Counted from the first letter of the stretch, positions 34,278 to 44,371 are shown. The stretch is 64,000 nucleotides of DNA from a marine actinobacterium PHSC20C1 (GCA_000153145.1 CH672415.1:1819726-1883725); one strand, 5' to 3'. The notes: a model not told the origin generated them from the sequence alone. Numbers and translations are program-made.

Positions 34278-35126
34278 TTACGGCTTGGGAATCGAGAGGT
34301 ACGCGTCTGGGCGACGATCCCGGTAGAACTGCCAGTCGTCACGCATTTCACGGACGAGGTCCATGTCGAGATCGCGGATCATGATCTCTTCATCGGTGCC
34401 CGAACCGCGTTCACCCACGAAGTTGCCGCGCGGGTCAATGACTTGGCTTGTGCCGTAGAAGTCGACAGCCATGTCGCCGTACTCGTTGTCTTCGAGGCCG
34501 ACACGGTTGGGCTGAAGAACGAAGTAGCCGTTTGCAACTGCTGCTGCGGGGCCTTCAACCTCCCAGAGGCGGTTGGAGAGTCCCGGTTTGGTGGCGTTCG
34601 GGTTGAAGACGATTTCGGCGCCGTTCAATCCCAGCTCGCGCCAGCCCTCGGGGAAGTGGCGGTCGTAACAAATGTGAACGCCGACCTTGCCGACGGCCGT
34701 GTTGAACATGGGGAAGCCGAGGTTGCCTGGACGGAAGTAGAACTTCTCCCAGAACTTGTCGAGATTCGGGATGTGGTGCTTGCGGTACGAGCCGAGGTTC
34801 GTGCCATCAGAGTCAACGACAACCGCGGTGTTGTAGTAGACGCCCGTCATAGCTTCTTCGTAAATCGGCAAAATCATGACCATGTCGAGCTCTTTAGCCA
34901 ATGCCTGAAAACGCTTAACGATCGGACCGTCAACCGGCTCCGCATAGGCGTAGTACTTCTTGTCTTCTGTGATCCCGAAGTACGGACCGTAAAACAACTC
35001 TTGGAAGCAGATTATTTGCGCGCCCTGCTGTTTCGCATCACGAGCAAATTGCTCGTGCTTCTGAATCATCGACTCCTTGTCGCCTGTCCAGGTTGTCTGA
35101 GTAATTGCTGCGCGGACCGTCGTCAT
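34278..35126 (-). CDS. Nitrilase-superfamily amidase (beta-ureidopropionase-like)
   Basis: A 282-residue C-N hydrolase. The Glu-Lys-Cys triad is visible as Glu43 (CFQELFYGPYF), Lys116 (YRKHHIP) and Cys153 (ICYDRHFPEGWR). The ELFYGPYF and ICYDRHFPEG wording is that of beta-ureidopropionase, which splits N-carbamoyl-beta-alanine into beta-alanine, CO2 and ammonia; N-carbamoylputrescine amidase is a near relative. It is the first gene of the operon, 66 bases before dihydropyrimidinase. No beta-alanine aminotransferase lies in the window, so the product is presumably used elsewhere. Confidence 0.88.
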   Translation of the reverse strand: MTTVRAAITQTTWTGDKESMIQKHEQFARDAKQQGAQIICFQELFYGPYFGITEDKKYYAYAEPVDGPIVKRFQALAKELDMVMILPIYEEAMTGVYYNTAVVVDSDGTNLGSYRKHHIPNLDKFWEKFYFRPGNLGFPMFNTAVGKVGVHICYDRHFPEGWRELGLNGAEIVFNPNATKPGLSNRLWEVEGPAAAVANGYFVLQPNRVGLEDNEYGDMAVDFYGTSQVIDPRGNFVGERGSGTDEEIMIRDLDMDLVREMRDDWQFYRDRRPDAYLSIPKP

Positions 35127-35332
35127 GGTGCCTCCTGCGTTGTTCGGCGTCGTTGCCGTCGGCTCTTTGCCGAGAGAATGAAGCGCGAACGGGATTTATC
35201 CCCGTCCTTCCATTCTCTAGCTTGAACGTTTCAATCGTGTGTTACAGATGTGACGTTGTGGTAACTCATCATGGCGCTTTGATCGCGCAGAGGCAATGCT
35301 CATATGTGGCAATCGGATCAATCCGCCGACCA
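35127..35332. promoter_or_regulatory. Promoter region of the pyrimidine-type operon
   Basis: This 206-base spacer lies between the DUF2071 gene stop and the nitrilase start. It contains a long hairpin (35173-35218). The ATTYTGGATAC operator found in the neighbouring catabolic operons is absent, so this operon seems to be under different control. Confidence 0.55.
35173..35218. other. Long imperfect inverted repeat upstream of the nitrilase gene
   Basis: AGAGAATG (35173-35180) pairs with CATTCTCT (35211-35218), AAG with CTT inside it, and ACGGG (35189-35193) with CCCGT (35201-35205). It could be a transcript terminator for the heat-shock operon coming from the right or an operator for the nitrilase operon. 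There is no U-tract on the minus strand after it. Confidence 0.6.
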
Positions 35333-36115
35333 TCATCGTTGAGTTGCGGGTACTCTCCCCAGTGGCTGCCAGGCACCAATCGCCCATTTCCGCTGGTGCG
35401 GAGCCGCAAAAACAGTAGTAACTCTGCTCGCGTACAGCACAGAATCTGGCGGGCGACTCGCGAGACCCTCGAACCCTGCCGCAGCCAACAACCCGTCGTC
35501 AAGGTGCAGAAGCTCAGCCGGTTGCAGGGGCCACGGCTCGTGATGGTTGCGACAGTAGATCGTGCGTCCACGATAGGTCTCGTGGAACCCCCACCGTGCA
35601 GTGAGAAACATCGCCACGGGGTCAGCCGCGAGCGCAACACTCGCCGCCGGATCGTCAATCGGTTGCACAATTATGTGGGATGCGGCATCCGGTTGACCGT
35701 GCCGTCTGGTTTTGTACGCGACCTTGCCGTCACGCCGCCCGAGCGTCATCGAGGCCCACCGGTAGGGCAAGCCGAACGCGGCCTGAGCGGTAAGCACTGG
35801 GATGAGGTGTGACGCTTCTAGGGAAAGAAATACGACACCACGGCGACCCCGTTCGTCGATCGAGTAGAGGCGAACGTTCACTTCAGGAAAGTCGCCTAAC
35901 CACGGGATGCTTGGGCCGCCGAAGAATGAGCTTCGAGACATCTGGAAGGCGATGAGCCCAACCCAGGTACTGCCGTCAATAACATCGGGTCGGCAGCCAG
36001 CAGGCATAAACCGTTCAACGACTCGAGGGTCAACCCGCCAGTGGAGAAACGTGACCTCGCTCCACCGCTGCCGAAGGATGGCAGGACTACCGAGCGGGGG
36101 CGCTTCGCGAGACAT
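35333..36115 (-). CDS. YqjF/DUF2071 family protein
   Basis: A 260-residue protein of the DUF2071 family, of unknown biochemical function. Recognisable are the opening WSEVTFLHWRVDP followed by VVERFMPAG, then TWVGLIAFQMS, FPEVNVRLYS and GVVFLSLEAS. The fold resembles the acetoacetate decarboxylase-like family. The ATG at 36115 overlaps the hspR stop as TAATG, so it is probably translated with the heat-shock operon; that association is unusual and may be incidental. A longer start at 36157 would lie inside hspR. Confidence 0.8.
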   Translation of the reverse strand: MSREAPPLGSPAILRQRWSEVTFLHWRVDPRVVERFMPAGCRPDVIDGSTWVGLIAFQMSRSSFFGGPSIPWLGDFPEVNVRLYSIDERGRRGVVFLSLEASHLIPVLTAQAAFGLPYRWASMTLGRRDGKVAYKTRRHGQPDAASHIIVQPIDDPAASVALAADPVAMFLTARWGFHETYRGRTIYCRNHHEPWPLQPAELLHLDDGLLAAAGFEGLASRPPDSVLYASRVTTVFAAPHQRKWAIGAWQPLGRVPATQR

Positions 36116-36549
36116 TAGCGTGGAAGTTGGTTGTCGCGGCGCGTGAATGGACGCCACAGCACCACTTGGTCGGTGCGTTCGGCCCGAGTTCCGGCCTTCA
36201 GTGAAATCACTTCTCCAGCAGACCCGGCCGCGAATACACGGCGGCCCGGTTTCGCGAGGAGCTCATCGGCAAGCGCAGCCTCAAGCTCATGCACCCGGGA
36301 ACTCAACTCGTTTACCTTGTTTTCAAGATCAAGAATTCGCTTTATGCCCTCAAGGTTGAGCCCTTGGGCGCTCAGCGCCGCGATCTCGCGCAGCTGCATC
36401 ACGTCGCGCATGGAATAACGCCGCGAACGACCGCTGGTTCTCGTGGGAGACACGAGACCCAGGCGGTCGTACTGTCGCAGCGTTTGCGGGTGCATGCCAG
36501 CCAGCTCCGCCGCAACGGCAATAGCGAATGCTGGCGTGAACTGGTCCAT
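36115..36549 (-). CDS. hspR: Heat-shock repressor HspR (MerR family)
   Basis: A 144-residue repressor. The MerR helix-turn-helix is AAELAGMHPQTLRQYDRLGL followed by VSPTRTSGRSRRYSMRDV (about residues 13-50), and a coiled coil near 75-95 (LENKVNELSSRVHELEAAL) serves dimerisation. HspR binds HAIR sites together with DnaK and represses its own operon. Two HAIR-like sites are present upstream of dnaK at 40223-40243 and 40160-40180. It is the fourth gene of dnaK-grpE-dnaJ-hspR. The C-terminus is about 40 residues of charged sequence beyond the coil. Confidence 0.95.
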   Translation of the reverse strand: MDQFTPAFAIAVAAELAGMHPQTLRQYDRLGLVSPTRTSGRSRRYSMRDVMQLREIAALSAQGLNLEGIKRILDLENKVNELSSRVHELEAALADELLAKPGRRVFAAGSAGEVISLKAGTRAERTDQVVLWRPFTRRDNQLPR

Positions 36550-36554
36550 AGGTG

Positions 36555-37523
36555 TTAGCTCCTGGCTTTGGCAATCAGGTCATCGCGAGGGTTCTCGACT
36601 GGCATTGCTTTCGCAAATTCCTCGAGATGTTTGAGCGCGGCCTCCGGAATGCGGTTAGGCACAGCCACTTGCACTTCGGCAAGCAGATCTCCGGTTGCTT
36701 TTGTTGTTGTTACCCCTCGCCCCTTTACGCGCAATACTCGTCCGCTTGGTGTTCCCGGCGCAACCTTGAGCTTCACCGGGGCGCCGCCCAGAGTAGGCAC
36801 TTCGATCGTCGCGCCGAGCGCAGCTTCTGCAAACGTCACAGGAACAACTACACGCAGGTTGTTACCGTCACGCTCGAATACCGGATGCTTGCGAACGGAA
36901 ACAGTGAGCACCAGATCTCCAGGCTCCCCACCATTCGGACTCGGCTCACCCTTTGCTTTGAGGCGGATCTTCTGCCCGTCGCTGACTCCCGCAGGAACCT
37001 TGACGTTCATTGGACGACCGCCAGAGGGCTGGAGCTTAATCGTCTCGCCGTTTATGGCCGTCTCGAAATCGAGAGTCGTGTTCGCCGCAAGATCGCGACC
37101 CTTCGCAGGGCCACCACGGAATCCAGCAGGACCTCCGGCGCCAGCGGGGCCACCGAACATCCCTCCGAGCAGGTCTTCAAAGCTTGCACTCGACTGACCA
37201 CCGCTGTAGCGCTGGCCACCGCCGAACATTCCGCCGAAGACATCCTCGAAGCCGCCGGATTGGCCGCCCGCCGTAAAGCGAGCGCCCGAACCCATGGCGC
37301 GTACCTGATCGTATTCCTTGCGCAATTCCGGGTCCGAAAGCACAGAGTGCGCTTCACTGATCTCCTTGAAGCGCGACTCTGCTTTCGGATCGCCCGGATT
37401 GGAATCCGGATGAAATTGACGCGCGAGTTTGCGATAGGTCTTCTTCAGGTCAGCCTCAGAGACGTCTTTCGACACTCCAAGCACTGCATAGAAGTCCTTA
37501 TCGAACCAATCTTGGCTAGCCAC
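36555..37523 (-). CDS. dnaJ: DnaJ-type co-chaperone without zinc finger (CbpA-like)
   Basis: A 322-residue J-domain protein. The J domain (residues 9-75) carries the HPD motif at 38-40. A glycine/phenylalanine-rich linker (about 83-140) follows, then the two C-terminal substrate-binding domains (about 145-310). The four CxxCxGxG repeats of classical DnaJ are missing, as in CbpA-type proteins and in the DnaJ encoded by the dnaK operon of some actinobacteria. It stimulates the DnaK ATPase. It sits five bases upstream of hspR and 17 bases after grpE. Confidence 0.93.
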   Translation of the reverse strand: MASQDWFDKDFYAVLGVSKDVSEADLKKTYRKLARQFHPDSNPGDPKAESRFKEISEAHSVLSDPELRKEYDQVRAMGSGARFTAGGQSGGFEDVFGGMFGGGQRYSGGQSSASFEDLLGGMFGGPAGAGGPAGFRGGPAKGRDLAANTTLDFETAINGETIKLQPSGGRPMNVKVPAGVSDGQKIRLKAKGEPSPNGGEPGDLVLTVSVRKHPVFERDGNNLRVVVPVTFAEAALGATIEVPTLGGAPVKLKVAPGTPSGRVLRVKGRGVTTTKATGDLLAEVQVAVPNRIPEAALKHLEEFAKAMPVENPRDDLIAKARS

Positions 37524-37540
37524 TACTCGCCACCCCCGAC

Positions 37541-38254
37541 TTACTCAGTAGGGCCAGAGACAGCAACCTTCGCGGCACGAACTACGCGCTCACCAAGAAT
37601 GTAGCCAGGCTCAACCACATCGGCGATTGTGTTCTCGGTCGCCTCAGGGTCGTTCAAGTGCACAACGGCTTCGTGATAGGCGGGGTCGAATAGTTCGCCC
37701 TTTTCGCCAATCTTGCGCAGCCCAAACCGCTCAAAACTAGAGTGAAGCTTCTGGGCAACGAGCGCCAGCGGCGAGCCTTCAATGATGTCGCCGTGCTTGT
37801 CAGCACGGTCAAGATCATCGAGGGCCGGCAGCATCGACCGAATGACGTCAGCAATTACCGACTCGCGGTTCGCAACCCGATCGCGCTCAACACGCGTGCG
37901 GAAGTTCACCAATTCGGCCTGAGCGCGCAACATCTGGTCCCGCATGTCTGAAACGAGATCGCGACTGGCTTCGTCGAGAAGTCGCTGGTCTTCGTCGCTC
38001 AGTTCGCTATCAGATGCTTCGGGCTCGGCATCGCCCGTTGACTCCTCCGACTGTACGTCGGAGTCGTGTGACTCTTCGGCAGTCTCGTCGGAAGCATCCA
38101 CGCCGTCGGCGGACTGCGCGTCGGAGTCAGTCGATTCTTCGACCGTCTCCTCCGCCGCAGCTGCACGAACGTCGCCGGTTTCCGGATCAACGCGACGTTT
38201 GTCGCGGATCACCGGCTCCTTGGGATCGTCGCGGTCCTTGTTTTTGTCAGCCAT
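37541..38254 (-). CDS. grpE: Nucleotide exchange factor GrpE
   Basis: A 237-residue GrpE. The first 100 residues are acidic and low in complexity (rich in E, D, S, A). A coiled-coil region (about 100-150) and the C-terminal domain follow, ending in the GrpE signature LNDPEATENTIADVVEPGY before ILGERVVRAAKVAVS. It exchanges ADP on DnaK as a dimer. Its ATG directly abuts the dnaK stop codon, so the two genes are coupled. Confidence 0.95.
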   Translation of the reverse strand: MADKNKDRDDPKEPVIRDKRRVDPETGDVRAAAAEETVEESTDSDAQSADGVDASDETAEESHDSDVQSEESTGDAEPEASDSELSDEDQRLLDEASRDLVSDMRDQMLRAQAELVNFRTRVERDRVANRESVIADVIRSMLPALDDLDRADKHGDIIEGSPLALVAQKLHSSFERFGLRKIGEKGELFDPAYHEAVVHLNDPEATENTIADVVEPGYILGERVVRAAKVAVSGPTE

Positions 38255-40126
<1,872 letters not shown>

Positions 40127-40159
40127 GTGCTCTTACTCCTTAGCGTTGCGGAGCGCGAA

Positions 40160-40180
40160 CTTGAGTCGCGCTGTATCAAG
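40160..40180 (-). promoter_or_regulatory. Second, partial HAIR element in the dnaK leader
   Basis: CTTGAGT-N7-TATCAAG matches the HspR consensus CTTGAGT-N7-ACTCAAG at 12 of 14 positions. It lies 34 bases upstream of the dnaK ATG and just downstream of the likely -10 region (40181-40186). Confidence 0.7.
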
Positions 40181-40222
40181 TTTCTACCTGCGCGGTTCGA
40201 GAGTCAAGCTGTGAAGCTGAAA

Positions 40223-40243
40223 GTTGAGTGTGTGTGACTCAAG
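40223..40243 (-). promoter_or_regulatory. HAIR operator for HspR upstream of dnaK
   Basis: GTTGAGT-N7-ACTCAAG matches the HAIR consensus at 13 of 14 positions. It lies about 100 bases upstream of dnaK and 57 bases upstream of the divergent MFS gene. A -35-like TTGACT (minus strand, 40202-40207) lies between the two HAIR sites. Confidence 0.9.
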
Positions 40244-40299
40244 TGTGTGATTCCGCGTTTAGGCCACAATTGTTTGCCGCACACCACTAACCTGTTCGC

Positions 40300-41757
40300 A
40301 TGACGGACAAGACTCCCGACAACGATGTTCCTGGCACGCCCGCTGTTCCACGGGTAGCCAACACTCGAGCGATCGGCACTGTTGGGCAAGGACTCATCGC
40401 TGATTCTCCGATTCCCAAGAGCCGCGTTCGCGCATGGGCGCTGTGGGATTGGGGCTCTGCAGCCTTCAACGCCGTCGTCACCACCTTTGTCTTCAGCACC
40501 TACCTCGCCAGCGGGCTATTCATTGATCCCGAGATTGTCGCTGCAGCCGGAGATGACGAAAGAAACCCCGCCCTCGTGCTCGCAAAAGCGAACAACACCA
40601 CGGTGATTTCTGGCGCCCTCACAATCGCTGGCATTCTGGTTGCCCTTTTGGCACCCATCTTGGGCCAGCGTTCCGACGGCTCAGGTCGCCGCAAACTCTG
40701 GCTAGCGATCAACACCGGTCTCGTCGTTGTCGCCATGGGTGCGATGTTCTTCGTGGCACCCATTCCTTCATACATCTACCTCGGAGCGGCACTCCTTGCG
40801 GCCGGCAATATTTTCTTTGAATTTGCCAGCGTCAACTACAACGCGATGCTCGTGCAAGTTTCAACGCCCAAGACCGTCGGCCGAGTCTCTGGCTTCGGCT
40901 GGGGAATGGGTTACATCGGCGGAATCGTGTTGCTGATCATCCTGCTGGTGCTGTTCATTCAGAACTTCGGCAGCGAGACGGGCAACGGTCTCCTGAATGT
41001 TCCCTTCGGCGCCGACGGAGGCGCACTCGATGTGCGCTTCGCCGTGCTCGCCTCGGCGGCGTGGTTTGCAATCTTCGCCATTCCGGTCCTGATTTCAGTG
41101 CCCGAGATTCCTGCCGGTGCTCGAGAGAACCGTGTCAGTTTCTTTGCAAGCTATGCGAAACTGTTCGGCACTATCGCCGCTCTCGCCAAGAAGAGCCCCG
41201 ACGTGCTCGTTTTCCTACTTGCTAGTGCAGTGTTCCGCGACGGCCTCGCTGCAGTCTTTACCTTCGGTGCGATCATCGCCGCCCAAGTCTTTGGCTTCAG
41301 CCCGAGCGAAGTGATCTACTTCGCCGTTGCTGCCAACCTCGTCGCCGGAATCGGCACCTTTGTTGGCGGTTGGCTCGACGACAAGCTCGGCGCCAAGAAT
41401 GTAATAATCGGCTCGCTCGTCGGCCTCGTGCTCGCCGGGCTCGCTGTTCTCTTCGTTGGCGACCTCAAGGCCGGATTCTGGATCGCTGGTCTCTTCCTCA
41501 CGCTGTTCGTTGGCCCCGTGCAAGCCGCGAGTCGCAGCTTCCTCGCGCGCATCACTCCGGTCGGCCGAGAGGGCGAAATCTTCGGGCTCTACGCCACCAC
41601 AGGTCGCGCGGTCAGCTTCCTCGCTCCTGGACTCTTCACCCTCTTCGTCGCTGCAACCGGTGACACTCGATTCGGCATCATCGGCATCGTGCTCGTGCTC
41701 CTTGCGGGCCTCGGACTCATGATTCCCGTCAAGGCAAAGCAGTCAGTGATCGATTAG
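40300..41757 (+). CDS. MFS transporter of the UMF1 / Atg22-like family
   Basis: A 485-residue integral membrane protein with about 12 transmembrane helices after a 45-residue cytoplasmic N-terminus. The family signature is the stretch ASVNYNAMLVQVSTPKTVG followed by RVSGFGWGMGYIGGI (about residues 178-210). UMF1 proteins are thought to export amino acids or related solutes; the bacterial substrate is unknown. There is no ribosome site before the ATG, and a TAACCT hexamer lies seven bases upstream, so translation of a leaderless mRNA is likely. It diverges from dnaK and shares the spacer with HAIR operators. Confidence 0.9.
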   Translation: MTDKTPDNDVPGTPAVPRVANTRAIGTVGQGLIADSPIPKSRVRAWALWDWGSAAFNAVVTTFVFSTYLASGLFIDPEIVAAAGDDERNPALVLAKANNTTVISGALTIAGILVALLAPILGQRSDGSGRRKLWLAINTGLVVVAMGAMFFVAPIPSYIYLGAALLAAGNIFFEFASVNYNAMLVQVSTPKTVGRVSGFGWGMGYIGGIVLLIILLVLFIQNFGSETGNGLLNVPFGADGGALDVRFAVLASAAWFAIFAIPVLISVPEIPAGARENRVSFFASYAKLFGTIAALAKKSPDVLVFLLASAVFRDGLAAVFTFGAIIAAQVFGFSPSEVIYFAVAANLVAGIGTFVGGWLDDKLGAKNVIIGSLVGLVLAGLAVLFVGDLKAGFWIAGLFLTLFVGPVQAASRSFLARITPVGREGEIFGLYATTGRAVSFLAPGLFTLFVAATGDTRFGIIGIVLVLLAGLGLMIPVKAKQSVID

Positions 41758-41806
41758 CGTCCGAAAATCGCTGGCGCCCGCGACATCCACAAACGATGCT
41801 TGATCT

Positions 41807-42607
41807 ATGACTGAAATCGACCTCACCCCGGCCGCCAGCGCCGAACTTCTCCGCTCATTTCACGTACCAGGAACACCCCTCATCGTGACGAACGTGTGGG
41901 ATGCCGTCACCGCCCGCATCGTTGCCGAGACCCCCAGCGTGCGAGCGCTAGCCACGGCCAGCCACGCGGTGAGCTTCGCGCACGGAGTCCCTGACGGCGA
42001 AGGACTCAGCATTGAGCAAGCACTCGCCTCCGCCTCCATCATCTGCAACGCCGTCGAGATTCCCGTCTCCGTTGACTTCGAAAAGGGCTACGCCGCGGAT
42101 GCCGCCGGCGTTCAAGCAAACGTCGAGCGACTGATCGCAGCAGGAGCATCCGGCCTCAACATCGAAGACAGCTCAGGCGCAGGCAAAGCCCCACTCTTCG
42201 ACCTGGCTCATGCGGCCGCCCGAGTTGGCGCAGCTCGGGCCGCGGGCAATGCCACTGGCGTGCCAATCGTGATCAACGCGAGAGTGGACGTGCTGGCGGG
42301 TGGGGGCGAATGGGATGACATGGTTCCCCGCGCAAACTCCTACCTAGCTGCCGGTGCTGACTGCGTATTCGTGCTCGGATTGCGCGACGAAGACACAATC
42401 GCGAAAGCACTCGCCGAAATTGATGGGCCAGTCTCGGTGATCGGTGGTCCAGGCTATGTCTCATTGACGCGTCTCGCCGAGCTGGGTATCGCACGCGTGA
42501 GCTTCGGTCCCGGCACGCTGGGACTTGCTCTTTCGCACCTCCGGGCCGCAGCAGCACAGCTGACTGCACTCGGCGACTATCCCGAAGAGCTCGGCTTCTC
42601 TTACTAA
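41807..42607 (+). CDS. Isocitrate lyase/PEP mutase family protein
   Basis: A 266-residue (beta/alpha)8 enzyme of the ICL/PEPM superfamily. VTNVWDAVTARIV (about residues 28-40), SVDFEKGYAADA (82-93) with the Mg-binding acids and GLNIEDSSG (about 118-126) are family markers. Members cleave or form C-C or P-C bonds of oxaloacetate-like compounds, for example 2-methylisocitrate lyase, oxaloacetate hydrolase or phosphonopyruvate hydrolase. The active-site KKCGH loop of isocitrate lyase is lacking, so the specific reaction is open. It follows the MFS gene by 49 bases on the same strand. Confidence 0.85.
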   Translation: MTEIDLTPAASAELLRSFHVPGTPLIVTNVWDAVTARIVAETPSVRALATASHAVSFAHGVPDGEGLSIEQALASASIICNAVEIPVSVDFEKGYAADAAGVQANVERLIAAGASGLNIEDSSGAGKAPLFDLAHAAARVGAARAAGNATGVPIVINARVDVLAGGGEWDDMVPRANSYLAAGADCVFVLGLRDEDTIAKALAEIDGPVSVIGGPGYVSLTRLAELGIARVSFGPGTLGLALSHLRAAAAQLTALGDYPEELGFSY

Positions 42608-42619
42608 CGCGGCAACGGG

Positions 42620-42662
42620 ATGTGCCGGGCGAAGCGCTCGAGTCGCGCTCCGCTCGGCACAT
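42620..42662 (+). terminator. Hairpin after the PEP-mutase-like gene
   Basis: ATGTGCCG (42620-42627) pairs with CGGCACAT (42655-42662) and an inner AGCGC/GCGCT pairing is possible. It begins 13 bases after the stop codon. No U-tract follows, so efficiency is uncertain. Confidence 0.5.
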
Positions 42663-42691
42663 GGCAGCGCCAAGAGGAGTAATGTCGGTTT

Positions 42692-43165
42692 ATGGACACG
42701 CAACAGCCCATCAGTTACTGGGTGAAGCTCGTCGATCGGCTCATCGATGGGCTCTTTGCCACCACTCTCGAAGAGCACGGCATCACAAGGAGACAGTGGC
42801 AACTGCTTAATGTGTTGTCGAAGGGTGCTGCAGGTGTCGACCGCCTCGACATCGAAATCGCACCATACCTCAGCCCCGTCACCGGGGCTTCGCCTCCAAC
42901 GCAAGGCACGCACACCAGTTCCCTCGAGTCCCTCACTGAACTGGTCGAGAGTGACTGGCTAACTACGGACGGCACACTCTACGAACTCACCGACCGGGGC
43001 CGAAGCGTCGTTGATCGCCTCACCGTAGTGATCGCTGACGAGCGCACAAAAGCTACCGTCGGGGTAACGGCCGAGCAGTACGCCACGACCGTATCCGTAC
43101 TCGAAACCATGGCGCACAATCTCAGCCCCACGGGCTCAGCTGGACCGCAACCGCCCGCAGCCTAG
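42692..43165 (+). CDS. MarR-like winged-helix regulator
   Basis: A 157-residue protein with a winged helix-turn-helix of MarR type (about residues 25-110): ITRRQWQLLNVLSKG, then LESLTELVESDWLTT and YELTDRGRSVVDRL. No ribosome site is visible; TAATGT lies six bases before the ATG, so the mRNA may be leaderless. It converges on the carotenoid operon. In Corynebacterium a MarR-type repressor (CrtR) next to crt genes senses prenyl diphosphates, so a similar role here is possible but unproven; the position differs because it lies at the operon end. Confidence 0.82.
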   Translation: MDTQQPISYWVKLVDRLIDGLFATTLEEHGITRRQWQLLNVLSKGAAGVDRLDIEIAPYLSPVTGASPPTQGTHTSSLESLTELVESDWLTTDGTLYELTDRGRSVVDRLTVVIADERTKATVGVTAEQYATTVSVLETMAHNLSPTGSAGPQPPAA

Positions 43166-43209
43166 GCAGCCGTAAAACGTTCGAACAATCGACCATGAGC
43201 GCTAGCAAA

Positions 43210-44067
43210 CTAACGAATGAGTGCCCACCAGATCAGCAACATCGTCACGAAGAACCCGGTGACGAAATTGAGGGCCAAGAATTTTCGCCAACCGCGGTTC
43301 GCCGACTCTGCCGTCGCATCCGTAATGCCCCAAAATGGCGCGCACATGGCCACGTACGGCAAGACAAGAATGGATGCCAACGGGCCCGGCCACGCAGAGA
43401 ATAGCAATAGCACTCCGCCTGCAAGGTAGGCCAGTACCGCGAAACGGGTCGTGGCACGAGCGCCGATTACCGTACCGATCGACGCTATCTGTGCCGCACG
43501 GTCGGCTAAGACATCCTGAACAGCCCCGAATGCATGCGATGCGATTCCCCACAGGAAGAAGGCGGCGAGTACCGCAATAAGTTGCGGCGTCCACATCGCC
43601 CCGGTGAGAACAAGCGCATAGACCGCTGGCGAAACGAAGTGAGTGCTCGACGTGAGCGAATCCAAGAATGGGCGCTCTTTGAACCGCAGTCCTTTCGCAG
43701 AATAGGCAACAACGGCAAACATACTTATGAGCAGCACGAGCCACGACAGCGGGCCGCCGACGATAACGAGATAGCCAATAAAGGGGAGCGTTGTCACCGC
43801 TCCAGCGATGAGGGTTGGCCGGTGCATCCGAGGGTCGAGTAGAGCGCCCTCGACGCCACCCTTGCGCGGGTTGCGAAGATCTGACTCGTAGTCGAAGACA
43901 TCGTTGATTCCATACATCGCGAGGTTGTATGGCACGAGGAAGAAGATAGTGCCGAGCACGAACGTGAGATCGATCTGGCCCGTCGTCAAGTAGTAGGCCG
44001 CGGCGAAGGGAAAGGCCGTATTCACCCAGCTCAGCGGCCGCGAGGAAAGCAGGAGATCCCTAATCAC
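43210..44067 (-). CDS. crtEb: Lycopene elongase (UbiA-family prenyltransferase)
   Basis: A 285-residue membrane prenyltransferase with about eight hydrophobic segments. The first Asp-rich motif is NDVFDYESD (about residues 67-75), and the second is the DVLADRAAQ stretch near 195. In actinobacterial C50 carotenoid pathways CrtEb adds dimethylallyl units to both ends of lycopene, giving flavuxanthin-type products for cyclisation. I used the GTG at 44067, which overlaps the crtYf stop by eight bases; a longer frame to 44202 would lie over crtYf and encodes no membrane helix. Last gene of the crt operon. Confidence 0.88.
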   Translation of the reverse strand: MIRDLLLSSRPLSWVNTAFPFAAAYYLTTGQIDLTFVLGTIFFLVPYNLAMYGINDVFDYESDLRNPRKGGVEGALLDPRMHRPTLIAGAVTTLPFIGYLVIVGGPLSWLVLLISMFAVVAYSAKGLRFKERPFLDSLTSSTHFVSPAVYALVLTGAMWTPQLIAVLAAFFLWGIASHAFGAVQDVLADRAAQIASIGTVIGARATTRFAVLAYLAGGVLLLFSAWPGPLASILVLPYVAMCAPFWGITDATAESANRGWRKFLALNFVTGFFVTMLLIWWALIR

Positions 44068-44371
44068 TGTGAGCCGCCGATCGTGAGCCCAATAGTGTCC
44101 ACAAACACGGCAGTGCCACGACCGCCGCGATCGCGTAGGCGAAATCTTCGAGTGGGGCGACTCCAACGAAGGCGCCGCTGATGGCATCCGCGCTGTAGCC
44201 AACCAGCCCGACCGAGATCATTACATTGTCAAAGATGGCCGTCATGACAATGAGGATGCCGGCGGTAGCAGCGATGGCACGCCAGCGCGGTGCACGGTGC
44301 AGAACGAGTGCGGTGGCGACGAGCACGACAACGAGCGCGAGAAACACCGAGTTTAACAACCAGTAGGTCAT
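44060..44371 (-). CDS. crtYf: C50 carotenoid epsilon-cyclase subunit (lycopene cyclase domain)
   Basis: A 103-residue membrane protein with three hydrophobic segments. It is one half of the heterodimeric lycopene cyclase domain, which in C50 pathways closes the end rings of the elongated carotenoid. The family segment GAFVGVAPLEDFAYAIAAV (about residues 67-85) carries the PLEDF motif. It is coupled by ATGA to crtYe upstream and overlaps crtEb downstream. Confidence 0.88.
   Translation of the reverse strand: MTYWLLNSVFLALVVVLVATALVLHRAPRWRAIAATAGILIVMTAIFDNVMISVGLVGYSADAISGAFVGVAPLEDFAYAIAAVVALPCLWTLLGSRSAAHSD

Noticed and set aside
36552-37604. 350-codon frame antisense to dnaJ
   Set aside because: Entirely overlaps the conserved dnaJ gene; the protein is basic, cysteine-rich and low in recognisable domains.
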